A DNA stretch of 64,000 bases from contig NC_054748.1 of NCBI RefSeq assembly GCF_018143015.1, positions 19,424,725 through 19,488,724 of the forward strand, read 5' to 3'. Shown here piece by piece: positions 53,431-63,719 of this stretch (position 1 is the first letter of the stretch; every line of letters begins with the position of its first letter). The notes below the pieces were generated by a model. It had not been told where the DNA came from, ran no database searches, and saw nothing but the letters and a program-made list of their open reading frames with translations. Both the position numbers and the translations under genes were made by a program. This stretch comes from Lytechinus variegatus (taxonomy: Eukaryota > Echinodermata > Echinoidea > Temnopleuroida > Toxopneustidae).

Positions 53431-53930
53431 NNNNNNNNNNNNNNNNNNNNNNNNNNNNNNNNNNNNNNNNNNNNNNNNNNNNNNNNNNNNNNNNNNNNNN
53501 NNNNNNNNNNNNNNNNNNNNNNNNNNNNNNNNNNNNNNNNNNNNNNNNNNNNNNNNNNNNNNNNNNNNNNNNNNNNNNNNNNNNNNNNNNNNNNNNNNNN
53601 NNNNNNNNNNNNNNNNNNNNNNNNNNNNNNNNNNNNNNNNNNNNNNNNNNNNNNNNNNNNNNNNNNNNNNNNNNNNNNNNNNNNNNNNNNNNNNNNNNNN
53701 NNNNNNNNNNNNNNNNNNNNNNNNNNNNNNNNNNNNNNNNNNNNNNNNNNNNNNNNNNNNNNNNNNNNNNNNNNNNNNNNNNNNNNNNNNNNNNNNNNNN
53801 NNNNNNNNNNNNNNNNNNNNNNNNNNNNNNNNNNNNNNNNNNNNNNNNNNNNNNNNNNNNNNNNNNNNNNNNNNNNNNNNNNNNNNNNNNNNNNNNNNNN
53901 NNNNNNNNNNNNNNNNNNNNNNNNNNNNNN
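53431..53930. other. Assembly gap, 500 N
   Basis: Exactly 500 undetermined bases between the satellite and a LINE remnant. A round number may be a placeholder, so the real length is unknown. Confidence 0.99.
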
Positions 53931-55365
53931 GCATAAGATACCTAGGCATCATGTTAGATTGTTAACTATGCTGGGATGCTCATATAAAATATTTTATTAA
54001 GTCTTTAAGTTACAAAATATTCACACTAATGAAAATTAGTAAATTTTTAAACAAGGATGATTTGAATAAAATATATAAATGCACCATACAACCAACCTTT
54101 GATTATTCTTGTTCCGTATGGGGAAACTGTTCTTTATATAATAGATATACACTTTTACGATTACAGAAAAGGGTTGCACGCATAGTAACAGGCAATTTTG
54201 ATTATTATGTAAATGGCCTTGATATAATTAATTCTCTTAAATGGCAAACTCTTGATATCAGACGTGATTACTTTTTAGCTTGTATAATGTACAGTGCGTC
54301 CCAGAAAAAACGAAACCGAGATTTAGCGATGATTTATCATAACTTAATCATAAATAAAATAGACAAATGTCCTATCAATGTAAAGCTTAGAATCTCTTCT
54401 TTCATCTGGTATTACTTAGATTATTCTTCATTCACGCATGAGTGAGTAAAAACGATTCGAAGAGAGGACGCCAAAAACTCACTTGGCGGGGGGTATCTGA
54501 ATTTCAAAAGGAAAATCACATGACTAAAAAGTTCAATATCTGCTCTTTTCTTTGATACCTTTATCACAGAAAATGGTCGAGAATTAAACAAGTTATGATC
54601 CCTCGAAACAATGCGTGTATTTCCCTAACTTCATTAAATAAACTTGTTTTCACCGGTTTCCCACAGAAGCTATCGCACGGTAACAAAAGACTTCATGCAT
54701 GGCTGATCGTCAACAAAAAGGAGTGTCGAGTGAGTTTGAACCCTAGCCTGTAAAACCTCTTCATTTTCTGAAATTATTGAAATTCAAGCCTTATTTCAAA
54801 TAACCAGAACTTTGTTATTTATAGACCATTTTCTGTAATTGAGGTATCAAATTAAAGAGAAGATATTGAACTTTTTAAAAATGTGTTTTTTTTTCAAAAC
54901 ACAGATACGGCCCGCCAAGTGACTTTTTGGTATCCCCTTTTCAAATTATTTTTGCTCACTCATGCGTGAATGAGAAATAATCTAAGTAATACCACATGAA
55001 AGAGGAGATTCTAAGCTTTACATTGATAGGTCATTTGTCTATTTTATTTATGATTAAGTCATGATAAATCATCGCTAAATCTCGGTTTCGTTTTTTCTGG
55101 GACGCACTGTATAACTGTATTCATGAAAAGGCCCCAGTCCGAATGTGCAATGAAGTGGAAATGGTTTTTGAAAGACATTCTGTTAATACTAGACTTGCCA
55201 ATACGTTGAACGTCGTTTTACCAAATCCTACTCTCGAATAAGAGTTGTTTTAAATATGCTGGTGGCTTGGTTTGGAATAGCCTCCCATCTGATATTCAAA
55301 ATGCAAATTCTCTTGAAGTTTTTAGACGTATGTATAAAGGCCAATATTTTAAAGCCGTCGTTTAA
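53931..55365 (+). pseudogene. LINE RT C-terminal remnant, split by a MITE
   Basis: The frame from about 54029 has KIYKCTIQPTFDYSCSVWG and LLRLQKRVARIVTG, the thumb/C-terminal blocks of CR1-type LINE proteins. It is interrupted at 54292 by a mariner-like MITE and resumes at 55110 (NEVEMVFERHS), with a W-N-SLPSDIQ block at about 55270-55305 in another frame. It is dead: truncated 5' by the gap, split and frameshifted. 3' UTR-like sequence runs to about 55750. Confidence 0.8.
54292..55109. mobile_element. Mariner-like foldback MITE, TA duplication
   Basis: TA|CAGTGCGTCCCAGAAAAAACG at the left and the inverse, CGTTTTTTCTGGGACGCACTG|TA, at the right. The inverted similarity continues for roughly 350 bp inward on each side. 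It is 818 bp with no transposase. Confidence 0.88.
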
Positions 55366-55519
55366 TGAAATGATATGTATTGTTTTCTAATTGACTGACC
55401 TTCTTTTATTTCCTTCTCCCACCTCCCCCCTCCTCTTTCTCTTCCCTTCCTCTCTTGTCTTTCTTCTTTCTTTTATCCTGTTCTTCGTCTAGGTCATACC
55501 ACTTATAAATTTTTTTATA

Positions 55520-55561
55520 TTGTGAGCCATGCATGTAGTTTACTACATGCATGGCTCACAA
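55520..55561. repeat. Perfect 20-bp inverted repeat, 2-base loop
   Basis: The arms TTGTGAGCCATGCATGTAGT and its exact complement flank TT; one more A/T pair extends it. It lies downstream of the LINE remnant. Confidence 0.95.
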
Positions 55562-55749
55562 TCTTTTATTATTCTAACTTAATTGGTTTGGAGGCTTATG
55601 TTTGTATTTTTATGATTTTTGTATATTGATAGTTTACTTTGAAATTTTCATGTTGTTCAAAATTGTCTTTGTATATACCTAATCTTACATGTAACACGAT
55701 CTTTACAATGTAAAACAATGTAAATTTAGCCTTTGGGCTACCATGAAAG

Positions 55750-56975
55750 CAGCATAGACTATACCCTACTGAAGGTGTTAATTACTTCTTCCGGTAAACA
55801 ATAGGGAAGCGGAAATTGGTTAATTAGTAACCTTTCCAGTGACAATGATGAAGCAGGTATTCGTTAATGAGATGTCCTTCCGGTGACATCCTGTAAACAA
55901 TAGGAACACGGATATTCATTATTGAGGCATCCTCCCAGTGTCTTCATTTATCCGGAAGCACATTCTTTTGTTCTAGAATCATTCATGGAGCAAGAAGGGG
56001 GGGGGTCACTGAGCCGTTTACCTGGGGATCAGCTACTTGGCTTCCTTGAGCAGGATAATCAGACATGTATTATGTCTGTTTATACAAAATGATCAATAAA
56101 TTACATTCTGATATTTCTGTGGACACGCCCACCTTATTAGATAGAACCTGATTGGTCATTCGGTTTGACGATTTTAGAGTGAGATATATGTCAGTTATGA
56201 AAAGGGCATGATGCACATGTATTCCTCTTCACTTTTAGACCATTCCCCCCCTGTTTTCATTTTTATTCTTATTCTATATTTGTGATTCAATTCAATTGCG
56301 GGTATATTACTCTTGATTTTATTCGATGAAACAATCTTCATACTGTTTCATACTTCAGATTTGAATTTAGTTTGTTTGGTTTATTATTATAAAGTAGACG
56401 CCCCCTGCTGTTTTGTCATTACCACTTGGTTGTTGCGTTATGTGTTATCTACAAACCATTCCTATTTATTGGGGAGGGTGTGGTAGATGGGGTAGGGTAG
56501 GGTGGTGGGTCTATTTAAAGATTAGTAGCTGAGGTATTGATTTATTTCAGATTTTGTATAATAATATAATAATAATGAAAACAATGATAGTTACATTTAT
56601 ATAGCGCTTCATAAGTTGGTTTGTAAGCATTTTACACATGTCATTATCATCACCCTGGCCAGGCAACTATTTATCGGTGCACATGCACATACCAATCTAT
56701 TCGCATTGACGTTCACATCCTATCGCGTACCCATTTAATACCTGGGTGGAGAGTGGCAAAGTGTGGATTGTATGTAGATAGTTCTACTTGAAAAAAATGA
56801 AGTTTCAGCCCTTGGTAGACGTAGGTACTGCAATATCAAACACATGTACAACATAATTAAAGTGAACAGTAGTTTATTTTTTCAATGTGCATTAACATAT
56901 AGAAATTACAATCGTCATTACTGTCAGAGTATTTTCTTTCACAGAGTTCGTTTACGGTCAGTGTGAATCTTATGC
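55750..56975. other. Intergenic, short degenerate tandem and repeat tail
   Basis: About 55795-55960 has three degenerate copies of AAACAATAGGGAA-like units. About 56560-56760 resembles other repeats in the window (ATATAGCGCTTCATAAG, then CCTGGGTGGAGAGTGGCAAA, also at about 24165). No gene is seen. Confidence 0.4.
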
Positions 56976-56984
56976 ATCTTTGCC

Positions 56985-57674
56985 TCACTTGCCAGCATCT
57001 TCGGTCTCGTCTGTTTCTCCTTCACTGCTGTCTTCATCTTCATCCTGGTATTGGAACAATCCCTCAAATTTTGTCCTATGTCTGGCTAATACACGGCGAA
57101 TGGCCTTCCACTTCTTCATGCCATTTTCTACTTTCTTCATGATGTCAGAAAGGATTTCGTAATTGGTGTCATCATCTTCAAGGTACAAGCTCTGTCGCAA
57201 GAAGTTAGAGTAGTGGTCAAAGAAGACTCGTTTAACAGCCCATAGAACTTTCACGTGGGCTTTTTCTTTAGCATCATCTTCACTCATACCAATGGAGATA
57301 TATTTTTTTGTATTTTTCATTCCTCGACTCCTCAGTTTCTATCATGGCCATTTCTAACCATTCATGGTAAGCCTGGTTATCTTCAAGTTCTCCTGTCTCG
57401 TCCATCTCTGAATTTATTGATTCTTCCTCTCCACTTTCTGAGTCCTCGGATGGTGCATTGCCGTCATGGATAGCCTCCGCAACTCGGTGGTTTTAGATGG
57501 AGGTTCATACTGAGAATCATCTTCGCTATCCTCTTTTTCGTATTCAGTGTATTCGTGGTCTTCCATTTGGGGGTGTACAATCTGTTCGTGCCTCTTGAGA
57601 TCAAATTTTCGACCATATGATTTATTACACAGTGAACAACTGTAGCGCTTGGACATGAAACTATTCATGTTCAT
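56985..57674 (-). pseudogene. C2H2 zinc-finger acidic protein, two frame breaks
   Basis: The start is ATG at 57672-57674. The first frame has a C2H2 finger (YSCSLCNKSYGRKFDLKRHE...H), then acidic EYEKEDSEDD. Near 57485 the sensible reading moves to another frame (RVAEAIHDGNAPSEDSESGE and on to ETEESRNEKYKK). Near 57305, at a run of seven A, it returns to the first frame (YISIGMSEDDAKEKAHVKVL, then LYLEDDDTNYEILSDIMKKV) and stops at 56985. The two shifts compensate. I do not recognise the family; finger plus acidic stretch plus helical C-terminus could be an element-encoded or orphan nuclear protein. It may be a pseudogene or carry sequencing errors. Confidence 0.5.
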
Positions 57675-57707
57675 TCGTTGAGGTTCCGTTTGCAAAATGA
57701 CACAGAG

Positions 57708-57856
57708 CAACTGAATCTTCAGACTTGTACAGATCGCATTGCCGCAAAAAACGGCGTTTACGCCGTAACGCCGTTGACGGCGCTCGAAATGCATAAATAT
57801 GGCATCAAAGAACAACTGAATCTTCAGACTTGTACAGATCGCATTGCCGCAAAAAA
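57708..57856. repeat. 44-bp direct repeat around a palindromic spacer
   Basis: 57708-57751 and 57813-57856 are the same 44 bp (containing CTTCAGACTTGTACAGATCG). The spacer has ACGGCGTTTACGCCGT. It lies just upstream of the zinc-finger ORF start. Confidence 0.9.
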
Positions 57857-58014
57857 AAACGATTGTTACCAGTGAGAAATTGTAACATTACTATCTATGA
57901 ACAGACAGGATCGAAACAATTAAATTATATATACAAAGATCGTTGTTTAGATGTGATCAGACTTATTTTCCAACCCGGAAGTAATGGGGAAAATGAAAAG
58001 GTAAATTGCCTATT

Positions 58015-58740
58015 CGTCTAATGCTAATTCTTCCACTCACCACATGGTCTACCTTGATTTAGTCTAATGCCATTCGGTCCATCAACATCAATTTTTGTAA
58101 CTGAAGAAAACTTAATATGCCTTTTTAGGATGGAATTTGTTAATCTTTAATAATAGGTGAATCAAATGATTTTATTCCTCTGTTATTACATTCTTGCCAT
58201 TACTATACTACAGGGGATGAGGAATACTTAAAATGAGACAAACTGACTGCTCTTACTACATGTTTATCAATTATCTGTTGAAAAGCTGTATACTTCTTAA
58301 ATGTAAACTAATAATGTGTATGCTGCCTGTTTTTCTTTTCTTGTTTTGTTTATTCTGTTATATTTTAAATTACTCGTATTAATTATATGTGATTTGTTAT
58401 ACAAAATTATGACCCAATAAAAACTTAAGAAAAAAAAACAATTTGGTCCAATCGTCACTTCGTCTAATCACCAGTTCGTCTATTACCATTTCGTCTCATA
58501 ACCAGTTGGTCTAAATAAATATCCATTTCATTTTAATTTATTGTGTCCAATTAACACTAAGTTCAGTTAGACTAGATTTCAGACTTAATTGCTATTATCC
58601 AAACTGGTTATTATATAAACTGGTGAGTGTAAGAAGTTGCAATTAGACCATGTGGATAGTGGATTAGCTTATGTTAGACCAAATGATAGTAAAGGAGTTT
58701 GGTAATTGGATGAAATGGCACTAGACTAATTGGAAATAAA
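58015..58740. repeat. GTCTAAT-rich foldback repeat
   Basis: Repeated motifs CGTCTAATCACCAGTTCGTC and relatives at about 58018-58080 and 58445-58515 are mirrored as TTAGACCAAATGATAG-type motifs at about 58645-58735. The structure is imperfect and the ends are not defined. Confidence 0.5.
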
Positions 58741-59044
58741 CTTATAAAAATAATACTCTGTTTAAAGCAATATAATTCCTAATACTCTTCTTTTGTTTCA
58801 CTCCTTTCCTTAATTTCACCTTCCCAATTTATTCCCATCGTACCAAGCTCCTCTTTCCATTCCTCTTTCTCCCCTCCCCCCTCATTTTATCATTTCCAAT
58901 TTCCAATTGCTCCTCCCCTTCCTTTCCCTATTCCAAAACACAACGTAATCTTTTTATTACTCAGTTATGTAAGTCAAATGGCAGATTCTACGGTCCTTAC
59001 GTGTTTATTATTCTTCATCTTGTTTTGTAATAATTATTTTTCAG

Positions 59045-60964
59045 ACTTCTATAAACCCAACTATGGCTGAAGCATTAAAGACTGTCATCTCCCAGAGTAT
59101 GGAGTATCCAGTGTGTCTTTCTACCTTCATCGATCCCAAGATCCTGTCTTGTTCTCACACTTTCTGCAAGACTTGCCTGGACAACCTCTTAGAGTGTCAC
59201 GGTAACTGCCAGATCCGATGCCCTGTCTGCAGAGCTGTGACCCAGGTCCCAAACCAAGATGTCGGCAAACTACAGGTAAATCTTGCTTTGAAGAGTCTAA
59301 TAGAGGATATGGAGGGCCATCCTCAGATTTGCACAAATTGTAAATCAGATGACAAGTCCCATGCTGCTGTCTACTGCCAAGACTGTGGCAAGTATCTCTG
59401 CACATCTTGTCTTAATAAGCACTCTCAATGGGAAGGCTTTGTCGATCATGAAGTCATTGTAATGAGTGAGATCTCATCAGGGAAGGTGTCTGTACGTAGA
59501 TACCGGAAATGCAGGAAACACCCGAAAGAAGACGAGGATTACTTCTGTTCCACCTGCAGGAGATTCACATGCTTCAGATGCGGTATGATGGAATATAAAG
59601 ACGAGGGACACCAGGTCGTCGAGGGAGCTGCTTATGAGGACAAACACGTGAAGAACATCGAAGACCTGAAATCAAAGGTTGACAAGCAACAGTCATGCTT
59701 TCAGAAGTACATTGATTTCATAGATAAACAGACCAAGAGTGTTGACAGTGCTAAGAAACAGTGTACAAGTGACATCAACAAAGCATATGATGATGCGGTC
59801 CGGCACTTGACAGAGAAGAGAGAAAGCTTGCTAAAAGAAGTCAAGGAAACGACTGAAGGACCAGAGAAAGAACTGGAAAGCATGAAGACCACGGCTAAGA
59901 AGTACATCAATCAGTTGACGACCATGGCTGAAATGGTAACAAACAAAATAAATATTCCATTAGATATGGATACTTTGGCTGCACACGACACTTTGTGTGA
60001 AGAGTTACGAGAGGTCATTGATCAAAAGGATCCTGACTACGAGCAGCCGAAGAAATCGGGCATAAAGGGGAAAAGTGTCAGGTTCAAGAGAAATGTTGGA
60101 GTGGATGAGCTAGGCCTTGGGAAGATTGTTAATGTAGTTGAAAGAAAGGTCGCCTTACCCACTAATAAAACCTTTGATGAAAAGGACGTTTCATTGCCTA
60201 CGTATAATATTGATAATGTAAAGAAGGTTGCTTTGCCAGCTCAATATATCATGAATGCCATGGTTGGTACACCAGACGGTAGAATGGCAGTAGGATGTGA
60301 TGCAGGTGGCATGAATATCTCCTCTGCTGATGGTCAGCTTCAGGAGACAGTTCTGAACGATGTTAAATTTTGTGGGGTAGGGTTCCTTTCTGATGGTCGA
60401 TGTGTTGTGATTGATACTTCAAACAACATCACACTGTACACACCAGAGTACACACAATTGAATGTAATGTTTAAGACTCTAAGTCGAGCTGAAGGTGGGG
60501 GTTCTGATCTCACTGTTGATGCTGATGATCTGATTTATGTGAGCTACATGAAAGCCAATAAGATCCAGGTATTTTCAACAGCAGGTGGGCAAGCAGTCAG
60601 GAAGATACCATGCAACGGGTATAAACCTCAGCAAATCACTAGTTTCCATGGTTCTCTGATCATTTCATCATGGGATACTATTAGATTGATAGACAAACAG
60701 GGTGCTGTTCAACATGAATTAAAGAAACCGGGTAGCAACCTTTGCGCTGCTGTATCTCAATGGAATACAATCCTGATAGCCAAGGTGAAGGACGATGAAG
60801 GTTTGGTGAGTATTGACGAGTATACAAATGAACTAAGACACATTCGAAACCTTGTTAATGATTACAAGATTGAGAAGCATTGGTTTGATTGGTATTACCT
60901 CCAGCAGTACCGATCAGGGGAGATCGCTTTCTGCACTTCGGATAGACTGTATATATTCCGCTGA
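59045..60964 (+). CDS. TRIM-like RING/B-box/coiled-coil protein, 633 aa
   Basis: The coding region is 59063-60964 in one exon. An acceptor, TTTTTCAG at 59044, shows an upstream 5' UTR exon. Domains: RING (C18, C30, H32, C35, C38, C53, C56), B-box 1 (C90, C93, C105, C108, C113, C116, H120, H129), B-box 2 (C150, H153, C162, C165, C170, C173, H183), coiled coil about 195-300, a basic linker, then about 390-633 with repeated VxSxDGR/VxADD-type strands like an NHL/beta-propeller fold. Family members (TRIM2/3/56-like) act as cytosolic ubiquitin ligases, often in immunity. The first RING ligand is Tyr15 (codon TAT 59105-59107) instead of Cys, so ligase activity is uncertain. There is no SPRY domain. 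The start ATG is the first after the acceptor. Confidence 0.9.
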   Translation, partial: TSINPTMAEALKTVISQSMEYPVCLSTFIDPKILSCSHTFCKTCLDNLLECHGNCQIRCPVCRAVTQVPNQDVGKLQVNLALKSLIEDMEGHPQICTNCKSDDKSHAAVYCQDCGKYLCTSCLNKHSQWEGFVDHEVIVMSEISSGKVSVRRYRKCRKHPKEDEDYFCSTCRRFTCFRCGMMEYKDEGHQVVEGAAYEDKHVKNIEDLKSKVDKQQSCFQKYIDFIDKQTKSVDSAKKQCTSDINKAYDDAVRHLTEKRESLLKEVKETTEGPEKELESMKTTAKKYINQLTTMAEMVTNKINIPLDMDTLAAHDTLCEELREVIDQKDPDYEQPKKSGIKGKSVRFKRNVGVDELGLGKIVNVVERKVALPTNKTFDEKDVSLPTYNIDNVKKVALPAQYIMNAMVGTPDGRMAVGCDAGGMNISSADGQLQETVLNDVKFCGVGFLSDGRCVVIDTSNNITLYTPEYTQLNVMFKTLSRAEGGGSDLTVDADDLIYVSYMKANKIQVFSTAGGQAVRKIPCNGYKPQQITSFHGSLIISSWDTIRLIDKQGAVQHELKKPGSNLCAAVSQWNTILIAKVKDDEGLVSIDEYTNELRHIRNLVNDYKIEKHWFDWYYLQQYRSGEIAFCTSDRLYIFR

Positions 60965-61848
60965 AAATAATTGATGACATGATATCATAATTATTATTGC
61001 AGAAGATGGGGGGGGGGTGATACCCACCGAGTTGCCATTTTCTGCTAAAGTAAGCTGCTATAATGTCGAAATACATAAAACAATTGTTGGATCATTTCTT
61101 TCTCGTTTCTCACTCATAAAAAAGTATTTCGCTGCTTACAACTTTTTATTTTTATCTTTGCATGTATCGACCATCATATCATGTTTATCCTCTGTGTGGG
61201 GGGAATTCTAGTACTTGCATATTAGACATAATGTTGTTGAATATTTCATGACAAACCATATGATTCTCTATTCATATTCATGACTGTATATAATATTTGA
61301 CTAGTAATGCCATCATGGGTGGTCAGATCTTCATCATTGATATTAAAAGAGTATACTGTTTATGCGCGTATACTTGTATGTTTTCATAAATTGAAACATA
61401 TCTATGCTGTGAATCAAGACATTATTATAACGTGTGAATATATAAATATTATCTTCATTGAGATGGTCTGATCATCACTTTTCGATATTTTTTGGAGTGT
61501 GAAACACTTTAAACAAATTATTTCATTTATGAAAATTGCACGAAAAATGCATAAAACAGCATATAGTCAATAGATCTTTTTATTTCTAGCTTTGCATTTA
61601 TCAATCTTTGTCATGTGTATCCTGTGTGTGTAAAATTCTCCTACTTGGAGACCAGACATAATGTTATTAGATATTTCATTAGAAATTAAATGATAATCGA
61701 TCCATGTACACATGAATGATATTTGACTAGTTATGATCATGGTGGTAGTGACACATTAACCATTCCTATTAAAGAGTGTATGATATATGCTTTATGCACG
61801 AATACCTGCATTTTTATGCATGTATCGTTATTCTACGATATCATTCTA
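60965..61848 (+). other. Probable 3' UTR of the TRIM-like gene
   Basis: AT-rich with no other gene. A G-run lies at about 61007-61017. Two diverged copies of a segment of about 400 bp seem present: compare CCATCATATCATG...CTCTGTGTG near 61170 with CAATCTTTGTCATG...CCTGTGTG near 61600. I see no certain polyadenylation site. Confidence 0.4.
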
Positions 61849-61967
61849 TCTAGACATGATTATAATGTGTAAATACATATATTATCTTCATCTGATACGG
61901 AAATGATCTGGTCTACTAACACTCCTCGATATTTTTTTAGAAGTAGTTCGATATGTAAATGTAATTT

Positions 61968-62927
61968 TTGTCTCACCTGCGAAGCAAAGTGAGACTATAG
62001 GCGCCGCTTTTCCGACGGCGGCGGCGGCGGCGGCGGCGTCAACATCAAATCTTAACCTGAGGTTAAGTTTTTGAAATGACGTCATAACTTAGAAAGTATA
62101 TGGACCTAGTTAATAAAAATTGGCCATAAGGTTAATCAAGTATTACTGAACATCCTATTAGAGTTTCATGTCACATGACCAAGGTCAAAGGTCATTTAGG
62201 GTCAATGAACTTAGACCATGTTGGAGGAATCAACATCAAAATCTTAACCTGAGGTTAAGTTTTTGAAATGTCATCATAACTTAGAAAATATATGGACCTA
62301 GTTCATGAAACTTGGACATAAGGTTAATCAAGTATCACTGAACATCCTGCATGAGTTTCACGTCACACGACCAAGGTCAAAGGTCATTTAGGGTCAATGA
62401 ACTTTGGCCGAATTGGGGATATCTGTTGAATTCCCATCATAACTTTGAAAGTTTATGGATCTGATTCATGAAACTTAGATATAATAGTAATCAAGCATCA
62501 CTGAAAATTTTGTGCAAGTTTCAGGTCTCATGATTAAGGTCAAAGGTCATTTAGGGTCAATGAACTTTGGCCGAATCGGGGGTATCTGTTGAATTACCAT
62601 CATAACTTTGAAAGTTTATGGATCTGATTCATGAAACTTGTACATAAGAGTAATCAAGTATCACTGAACATCCTGTTCGAGTTTCAGGTCACATGATCAA
62701 GGTCAAAGGTCATGTAAGGTCAATGAACTTTGGCCATGTTGGGGTTTTTTGTTGAATAACCATCATATCTCTGTAAGTTTATTGGTCTAGTTCATAAAAA
62801 GTGGACATAAGAGTAACCATGTATCACTGAACATCTTGTGCGAGTTAGAGTAGTATTCAAAGTCAGCACTGCTGCTGTCTTGAACCGCGTGATGCAGGTG
62901 AGACGGCCAGAGGCATTCCACTTGTTT
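61968..62927 (+). mobile_element. Pearl-like (Helentron-type?) element, copy 2
   Basis: Opposite orientation to 14684-15782 with the same ends (GTCTCACCTGC and GCAGGTGAGAC, plus CACTTGTTT outside). It has a (CGG)n-like run at about 62017-62037. It carries four core units against five in copy 1. No coding and no clear target duplication; it sits between T runs of the minisatellite, which would suit Helentron insertion. Confidence 0.75.
62182..62712 (+). promoter_or_regulatory. Four perfect DR1 nuclear-receptor motifs
   Basis: AGGTCAAAGGTCA at 62182-62194, 62374-62386, 62537-62549 and 62700-62712; spacings 192, 163 and 163, matching those in copy 1. A further GGGTCA/GGTCAA half site follows each. 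Confidence 0.6.
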
Positions 62928-63445
62928 ATGGAATAACTCGGATGTGTAAATACATATATTATCTTCATCTGATACAGAAATGATCTAATCTACTAACACT
63001 CCTCGATATTTTTTAGAAGTAGTTCGATATGTTAATGTAATTTTTTATGGAATAACTCGGATGTGTAAATACATATATTATCTTCATCGAATACAGAAAT
63101 GATCTGATCTACTAACACTCCTCGATATTTTTTTAGAAGTAGTTCGATATGTAAATGTAATTTTTTATGGAATAACTCGGATGTGTAAATACATATATTA
63201 TCTACATCTGATACAGAAATGATCTAATCTACTAACATTCCTCGATATTTTTTAGAAGTAGTTCGATATGTAAATGTAATTTTTTATGGAATAACTCGGA
63301 TGTGTAAATACATATATTATCTTCATCTGATACGGAAATGATCTGATCTACATGTACTAACACTCCTCGATATTTTTTTAGAAGACGGTAGTTCGATATG
63401 TAAATGTAATTTTTCATGGAATAACTTGGATGTGTAAATACATAC

Positions 63446-63640
63446 AGTGCCGGCCGCGGGAAACGTCACGCCCGAGCACGCAAACAGCCTAGGGGGCTTT
63501 CGCGTCTAACCGAGGGTATTCAAGGGGAGCAGTCTAGGGCGTTTAGACGGGCCCGCGGTTTCCTGCGTGCTATATAATATTGGCCGTGCCCGCACTTACC
63601 CTAGGAAATCCTAGGGTAAGTACAATGCACTATGTTTACA
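63446..63640. repeat. GC-rich palindromic segment, possible MITE end
   Basis: It begins CAGTGCCGGCCGCGGGAAAC, a sharp GC island in AT-rich DNA. GGCCCGCGGTTTCCTGCG at about 63549-63567 is partly inverted to the start. A perfect 13-bp-arm palindrome (ACTTACCCTAGGA with loop AA) is at 63594-63621. Confidence 0.5.
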
Positions 63641-63719
63641 TGTACATGTACTTCGATTATCTTGCGATAGACCATTATGTTTTTAAACTAGCGTGATCGG
63701 GATCTATTCGAGGTTGAAT

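Larger units (their letters stand above)
61849..63440. repeat. About 118-bp minisatellite, 5-6 units
   Basis: A unit containing GGATGTGTAAATACATATAT and CACTCCTCGATATTTTTT occurs once at 61849-61967 and then about five times at 62928-63440. A pearl-like element separates the first unit from the rest. Confidence 0.92.

Noticed and set aside
53332..54000. 200-codon frames across the gap
   Set aside because: Made only of undetermined bases.
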